Positions 6,343-9,135 of a stretch of DNA of 9,135 bases are shown here, in pieces. The position numbers and the translations under genes are program-made. The notes below the pieces were generated by a model. The model searched no databases. It worked only from the letters and a program-made list of their open reading frames with translations, and was not told the DNA's origin. The DNA comes from Betaproteobacteria bacterium. GTDB taxonomy: Bacteria > Pseudomonadota > Gammaproteobacteria > Burkholderiales > Usitatibacteraceae. Position 1 is the stretch's first letter. The number at the start of each line of letters is the position of its first letter. Location: NCBI GenBank assembly GCA_003105245.1, contig PQAI01000073.1:1-9135 (forward strand). Reading direction: 5' to 3'.

Positions 6343-6497
6343 GCGGCGAAGGCGATCACGGCGACGGCGAGGAGCGCGATGGCCGCGGCGAGCCTGAGCG
6401 GGTAGGCCGGCAGGCGCGGCCTCGCGTCGAGGCGCTCCGGCGAGGCCAGGCGCTCGAGGGCCGCCTTGCGGAAGATCGCGTTGTCGGGCGCGGCCAT
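6330..6497 (-). CDS. 55-aa membrane protein resembling a truncated HlyD-type adaptor
   Basis: This small gene encodes a cytoplasmic segment, FRKAALERLASPERLD (9-24), a Pro/Arg-rich linker, and one membrane helix (about 32-54), then stops at AAWLR. From memory, the first segment closely matches the start of NHLM-type HlyD secretion adaptors (TIGR03794-like), which carry an FRK-AL-RLSSPE-LD motif before their transmembrane helix. The long periplasmic coiled-coil and lipoyl domains are absent. It occupies the position expected for the adaptor gene, immediately before the C39 exporter. The ATG at 6497 has GGGGAG 4 nt upstream, overlapping the end of the previous gene 8 bp away, and its stop overlaps the exporter start. 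That tidy coupling suggests a maintained gene rather than debris. It could instead be an unrelated small membrane protein. Confidence 0.7.
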   Translation of the reverse strand: MAAPDNAIFRKAALERLASPERLDARPRLPAYPLRLAAAIALLAVAVIAFAAWLR

Positions 6498-6505
6498 CGG
6501 CTCCC

Positions 6506-7030
6506 CTAGCCCGCCAGGCGCTTGAGCATGCGGTCGAAGCGCGCGCCGGCGAGGTGGACGTTGTCGAGCAGGTCGTCGGTGAGCTCGTCCTTGGCGTCGG
6601 CGTCCTCGGCGTCGTTGCCGTAGCCCATGCGCCGCGTCGTGCTGCGCAGCCGGCTCGCGAGGAAGACGCACAGCGCGCGGTAGAAGCGCGCGGCGAAGGC
6701 CGGGTCCGAGGAGAGCTTGGCGCTCACGGTGGCGTCCGAGATCCTGAGGAGCGTGGCGTCGCTCGCCACCCGCACGCTGACCGCGGTCGGCGCCGGGTCC
6801 ACTAGCGACATCTCGCCCACGATCTCCCCCGATCCCATGAGCGCGAGCTGCGTGCCCGCGGCCGTGTGCACCGAGAGGGCTCCGTCGAGCACGAACCAGA
6901 TGTTGTCGACGCGGGCCCCGAGGGGAACCAGGGTGGTTCCGGCGTCGAGGTGGATGCGCTCGCCCGACTTCGAGAGCCACTCCACGTCGCCGTCGGTGAG
7001 TTCGCTGAAGATGAGCAGGACCTTGCGCAT
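6506..7030 (-). CDS. Cyclic-nucleotide-binding-fold protein, first gene of the export operon
   Basis: This 174-aa protein starts with a short helix (ELTDGDVEWLSKSGE), followed by a cNMP-binding beta-roll (about 26-110, including GTTLVPLGARVDNIWFVLDG and GEIVGEMSLVD) and a C-terminal helical region. There is no helix-turn-helix, so it is not a CRP-type transcription factor. The phosphate-binding cassette keeps Gly72-Glu73, but the usual P-R-[ST]-A reads P-T-A (81-83), so the canonical Arg is missing and ligand binding is doubtful. The tail carries ELTDDLLDNV (149-158), similar to the exported peptide's leader, then AGARFDRMLKRL. Such proteins often accompany NHLM exporters. The ATG at 7030 has GGAGGGGAG 8 nt upstream. 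It leads a tightly packed four-gene operon. A role in controlling or docking to the exporter is inference. Confidence 0.85.
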   Translation of the reverse strand: MRKVLLIFSELTDGDVEWLSKSGERIHLDAGTTLVPLGARVDNIWFVLDGALSVHTAAGTQLALMGSGEIVGEMSLVDPAPTAVSVRVASDATLLRISDATVSAKLSSDPAFAARFYRALCVFLASRLRSTTRRMGYGNDAEDADAKDELTDDLLDNVHLAGARFDRMLKRLAG

Positions 7031-7050
7031 GGCGTGACTCCCCTCCGGGC

Positions 7051-7066
7051 GCGGCCCGCGGGCCGC
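7051..7066. promoter_or_regulatory. 16-bp perfect palindrome in the export operon leader
   Basis: GCGGCCCGCGGGCCGC is a perfect palindrome. It lies 20 bp before the start codon of the cNMP-fold gene and just downstream of the proposed minus-strand -10. It could be an operator or an RNA hairpin in the operon leader. It is all G/C, so chance is more likely here than for the AT-centred palindrome at 1565. Confidence 0.3.
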
Positions 7067-7077
7067 TGACGGGGCCG

Positions 7078-7083
7078 AGTGTA
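7078..7083 (-). promoter_or_regulatory. Candidate -10 of the export operon
   Basis: On the minus strand TACACT (7083 to 7078) matches TATAAT at four positions. It would give a leader of about 40 nt before the ATG at 7030. No convincing -35 is visible. It sits about 25 bp from the divergent candidate -10 of the cyclo-ligase gene, so the two promoters would face apart within a 108-bp gap. Confidence 0.3.
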
Positions 7084-7105
7084 ACGGAAAGGCCCCGCGC
7101 GGCGC

Positions 7106-7114
7106 TGCTAGACT
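7106..7114 (+). promoter_or_regulatory. Extended -10 promoter of the cyclo-ligase gene
   Basis: TGC-TAGACT (7106-7114) has the extended -10 form, also proposed here for the peptide and methyltransferase genes. Transcription would start near 7121, giving about an 18-nt leader before the ATG at 7139. No clear -35 is seen. Confidence 0.4.
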
Positions 7115-7138
7115 GGCGGCTGGACACGAACCGACGCC

Positions 7139-7732
7139 ATGGACCCCGACGAACTCCGAAGCTGGCGCAAGGCCGAGCGCCAGCGGCTCATCGCCGCGCG
7201 CACCGCGGTGGACCCGGCCACGCTCGCGCGCTGGCGCGAGGCGATCGACGCCCACCTCGAGGCGGGCTTCCCGGACCTCGCGCGCGGCGTGGTCGCGTTC
7301 TGCTGGCCGGTGCTCGCCGAGTACGACCCGCGCTACCTCGGCCGGCGGCTTCGCGAGCGCGGCGCGACGACGGCGCTGCCGGTGGTGGTGGCGCCGCGAA
7401 CGCCGCTCGCCTTCCGCGAGTGGCATCCGGGCGTGCGCCTGGCCGAGGGCGCGATGAAGATCCCCTATCCCGCCGAGTCCCGCGAGGTGATCCCGGACAC
7501 CGTGCTGCTGCCCATGAACGGCTGGGACGCGGGCGGCTACCGGCTGGGCTACGGCGCCGGCTTCTTCGACCGGACGCTCGCGAGCCTCGCGGTGCGCCCG
7601 CGCGTGATCGGCGTCACCTACGAGCTGGCGCGCATGGAGACGATCCACCCGCAGGCGTGGGACATCCCCGCGGACTTCGTCGTGACGGAGGCGGGCGTGT
7701 ATCGGCGTGGCGCCGATGGCCGCATGCGATAA
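7139..7732 (+). CDS. 5-formyltetrahydrofolate cyclo-ligase
   Basis: This 197-aa cytoplasmic enzyme of one-carbon metabolism converts 5-formyltetrahydrofolate to 5,10-methenyltetrahydrofolate using ATP. The N-terminus has the expected basic stretch for nucleotide and folate polyglutamate binding (WRKAERQRLIAAR, 9-21). The family signature is clear near the C-terminus: LPMNGWDAGGYRLGYGAGFFDR (124-145), corresponding to P-x3-D-x2-G-x-RLG-x-G-x-G-[FY]-[FY]-D-R. KIPYP (107-111) matches the conserved loop before it. Length is typical. The ATG at 7139 follows an extended -10 but no strong ribosome-binding site. E. coli calls the equivalent gene ygfA or fau. It looks like a housekeeping gene next to the export cluster by position only. 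Its stop codon lies inside the -10 box of the next gene. Confidence 0.93.
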   Translation: MDPDELRSWRKAERQRLIAARTAVDPATLARWREAIDAHLEAGFPDLARGVVAFCWPVLAEYDPRYLGRRLRERGATTALPVVVAPRTPLAFREWHPGVRLAEGAMKIPYPAESREVIPDTVLLPMNGWDAGGYRLGYGAGFFDRTLASLAVRPRVIGVTYELARMETIHPQAWDIPADFVVTEAGVYRRGADGRMR

Positions 7733-7733
7733 T
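7725..7733 (+). promoter_or_regulatory. Extended -10 promoter giving a leaderless methyltransferase mRNA
   Basis: TGC-GATAAT (7725-7733) overlaps the cyclo-ligase stop codon TAA (7730-7732). Only six bases separate it from the ATG at 7740, the usual distance from a -10 box to the transcription start. The mRNA would begin at, or within a base or two of, the A of the start codon. No ribosome-binding site is present, which agrees with a leaderless message. Confidence 0.5.
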
Positions 7734-7739
7734 TCCGCG

Positions 7740-8498
7740 ATGGACAAGGCATTGCTCGAGCGCATCCGCGCCCGCAAGTGGTTCTACCAGTTCGACCTTC
7801 CCGACGGAACGCGCACCGAGTGCTACCTGCCGCCCGGCGTGGAGGGCGTGCACACGACGCGGCTCGCGATGCTCGACGAGGCGCTCGCGCGCCGCTTCGG
7901 GCCCTCGCTCCAGGGCAACACCGCAGTCGACCTCGCCTGCCACGAGGGCTACTTCGCCTTCCACCTCGCGCGCCGCGGCGCCTCCCCCGTGCTCGGGCTC
8001 GACGCCCGCCCCGAGCACGTCGCCGACGCCACGATGATGGCGGGCGCCGTGGGCGCCACGGCCTTCTCGGCGCGCGTCATCGACCTCGAGCAGGCCAAGG
8101 CGGCCGACATCGGCACGCACGACATCACGCTGATGCTGGGACTGCTCTACCACCTCGAGAACCCGGTGCGCGCGCTGCGGCTCGCGCGCGCGGTCACGCG
8201 CAAGGCGCTCTACCTGGAGACCCAGGTCGTGCCGCACATGACCGCCATGGTCGACTGGGGCTCCTACGCCTTCCAGCGGCGCATGGTCGGCGTCTTCGGC
8301 ATCGTCGACGAGATCGGCGAGGAGCACGCGCCCGAGGCGGGCGTGGGCGGCATCTGCCTCGCGCCCTCGATCGAGTCGCTGGAGTGGCTGCTGCGCAAGG
8401 TGGGATTCGCCTCGGTCGAGCGGCTCGTGCCGCCGGCCGGCGGCTACGAGCAGCACGTGGGCGAGAAGCGGGCGATGTTCGCCGCCTACGTGGACTGA
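7740..8498 (+). CDS. Class I SAM-dependent methyltransferase (CmoB/DUF1698-like)
   Basis: This 252-aa predicted cytoplasmic methyltransferase has SAM-binding motif I as VDLACHEGYF (63-72), an acidic residue ending beta-2 at D88 (LGLDAR), and a further motif DITLMLGLLYHLENP (128-142). The last resembles the LYH-x2-NP segment of CmoB-type and related proteins. The substrate is unknown: it lacks CmoB's full N-terminal region, so tRNA wobble-uridine modification should not be assumed. I prefer the ATG at 7740; an in-frame GTG at 7707 would add 11 residues and overlap the cyclo-ligase, without a ribosome-binding site. It follows the cyclo-ligase by seven bases but seems to have its own promoter. 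It converges on a radical SAM gene 22 bp away. A small-molecule, glycan or tRNA substrate all remain possible. Confidence 0.8.
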   Translation: MDKALLERIRARKWFYQFDLPDGTRTECYLPPGVEGVHTTRLAMLDEALARRFGPSLQGNTAVDLACHEGYFAFHLARRGASPVLGLDARPEHVADATMMAGAVGATAFSARVIDLEQAKAADIGTHDITLMLGLLYHLENPVRALRLARAVTRKALYLETQVVPHMTAMVDWGSYAFQRRMVGVFGIVDEIGEEHAPEAGVGGICLAPSIESLEWLLRKVGFASVERLVPPAGGYEQHVGEKRAMFAAYVD

Positions 8499-8501
8499 CG
8501 A

Positions 8502-8518
8502 CCGCGCCCGCGGCGCGG
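8502..8518. terminator. Symmetric hairpin between convergent genes
   Basis: CCGCGCC (8502-8508) and GGCGCGG (8512-8518) form a perfect 7-bp stem with loop CGC. It fills most of the 22-bp gap between the convergent methyltransferase and radical SAM genes, so it could serve both strands. Neither side has a U-tract, so it is a hairpin terminator only by position. Confidence 0.45.
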
Positions 8519-8520
8519 AC

Positions 8521-9135
8521 TCAGGCGTCGGGAAGCTGCGGCTGCTCCGGGTTCCAGTAGGTGAAGGCGCTCCAGTAGGAAGGCCCTTCGTTGCCCACGG
8601 GGCCGACCTCGCATCCGCCGCACACGCTCACGACGGCGCGGTTGGCGTCCATCGCCTGCTGCAGCTTGCGGCGGCGCTCGCCGCGCAGGATGTCGCTGTA
8701 GCGCTCGGTGAGGAGGTTCCCGAGCACGTGCGCGTGCGGGTGCACGGGGCAGGTCACGACCGAGCCGTCGGCGTCCGCGTAGAGCAGGTTCATCTCGCCG
8801 AACCACGGGTTGTGGATGAACTCCTTGGCGTCGGCCATGTACACGCAGTGGCCGCGCGGGGCCATCACGACGCGGCCCGTGAGGTTCTCCTTGGCCTCCG
8901 GCAGCGCCATCCAGCAGCGGAACTCCGGCAGCCACCCGCGCGGGCGCAGGAAATTCTCCCAGCGCTCCGCGTCCTTGCGCGTCTTCACGATGGTGCGCGT
9001 GGCGAGCTGCATCGCCGGGGCCCAGCGGTCGCGCAGGATGCGCGCGCGCTCGAGGAACTCCTCCAGCTTCTCCCACTTGGACGGCGGGCGCAGGCGCTCG
9101 TAGTCCTCGGGCGTGCCGTCGCCGTCGCAGCTCAC
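8521..9135 (-). CDS. Radical SAM protein, C-terminal part with SPASM-like domain (cut by window edge)
   Basis: The visible 204 residues run from the window's right edge to a stop at 8521. The edge codon is GTG with no upstream context, and the sequence begins mid-domain (SCDGDGTPEDYERLRPPSKWEKL), like the central barrel of radical SAM proteins, where [IV]S-D-G is followed by YE-x-R and W-K. The true start, with the CxxxCxxC cluster motif, therefore probably lies outside. The C-terminal part resembles a SPASM auxiliary cluster domain: Cys97, Cys129 in VTCPVHPHAHVLGN, and CGGC (172-175), with the typical LGN and I-x-RGER spacing. These enzymes catalyse radical reactions on peptides, nucleic acids or small molecules; the substrate is not evident. 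Involvement with the exported peptide is possible but unsupported by operon structure. Confidence 0.75.
   Translation of the reverse strand: MSCDGDGTPEDYERLRPPSKWEKLEEFLERARILRDRWAPAMQLATRTIVKTRKDAERWENFLRPRGWLPEFRCWMALPEAKENLTGRVVMAPRGHCVYMADAKEFIHNPWFGEMNLLYADADGSVVTCPVHPHAHVLGNLLTERYSDILRGERRRKLQQAMDANRAVVSVCGGCEVGPVGNEGPSYWSAFTYWNPEQPQLPDA

Noticed and set aside
3643..6405. 920-aa plus-strand open frame
   Set aside because: It is antisense to two well-supported ABC exporters, rich in Arg/Ala/Glu and without motifs. It is a typical by-product of high GC.
7707..7739. GTG at 7707 as the methyltransferase start
   Set aside because: It overlaps the cyclo-ligase, has no ribosome-binding site, and would lie upstream of the proposed promoter. 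The ATG at 7740 gives the natural N-terminus MDKALLERIRARKWFY.

Overview
The window is very GC-rich, with G/C at most third codon positions. Its ORFs resemble proteobacterial proteins (Spy/CpxP-type LTxxQ protein, YwiC-like membrane protein, 5-formyltetrahydrofolate cyclo-ligase, NHLM-type peptide exporter). A betaproteobacterium or similar high-GC Gram-negative is my best guess; no rRNA or other marker gene confirms it. I see no tRNA, rRNA, CRISPR array or insertion sequence.

Layout. 102-686 (+) encodes a secreted Met/Gly-rich protein with two LTxxQ motifs. A strong hairpin follows, then a YwiC-like membrane protein at 760-1524 (+). A 189-bp non-coding stretch (1525-1713) holds a 16-bp perfect palindrome, an extended -10 promoter inside an inverted repeat, and a leader hairpin. 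It leads into a 79-aa double-glycine peptide gene at 1714-1953 (+). Converging on it from the right is a four-gene minus-strand operon transcribed 7030 to 1976: a cyclic-nucleotide-binding-fold protein, a 55-aa membrane stub resembling the N-terminus of an HlyD adaptor, a C39-peptidase ABC exporter, and a second ABC exporter with an extra N-terminal domain. Divergent from this operon are a 5-formyltetrahydrofolate cyclo-ligase (7139-7732, +) and a class I methyltransferase (7740-8498, +) that appears to be leaderless. The right edge carries the C-terminal part of a radical SAM/SPASM protein (minus strand, cut by the window).

The centre of interest is 1525-7030, a peptide export system of the NHLM (nitrile hydratase leader microcin) type. 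The C39 domain should cleave the peptide after Gly27 (LDNVSGG). The predicted 52-residue product is unusual: it has two tandem 18-residue repeats, VVKLEKITVTAKRE and VVKLDKVTVTAKRE, each matching the TonB box of TonB-dependent receptors and group B colicins. No modification enzyme is adjacent, and the usual HlyD adaptor is reduced to its cytoplasmic and membrane-spanning start. My inference is that the peptide acts in the periplasm on TonB, or is a small bacteriocin that enters target cells through TonB. Neither has been tested, and the full adaptor may lie elsewhere in the genome.
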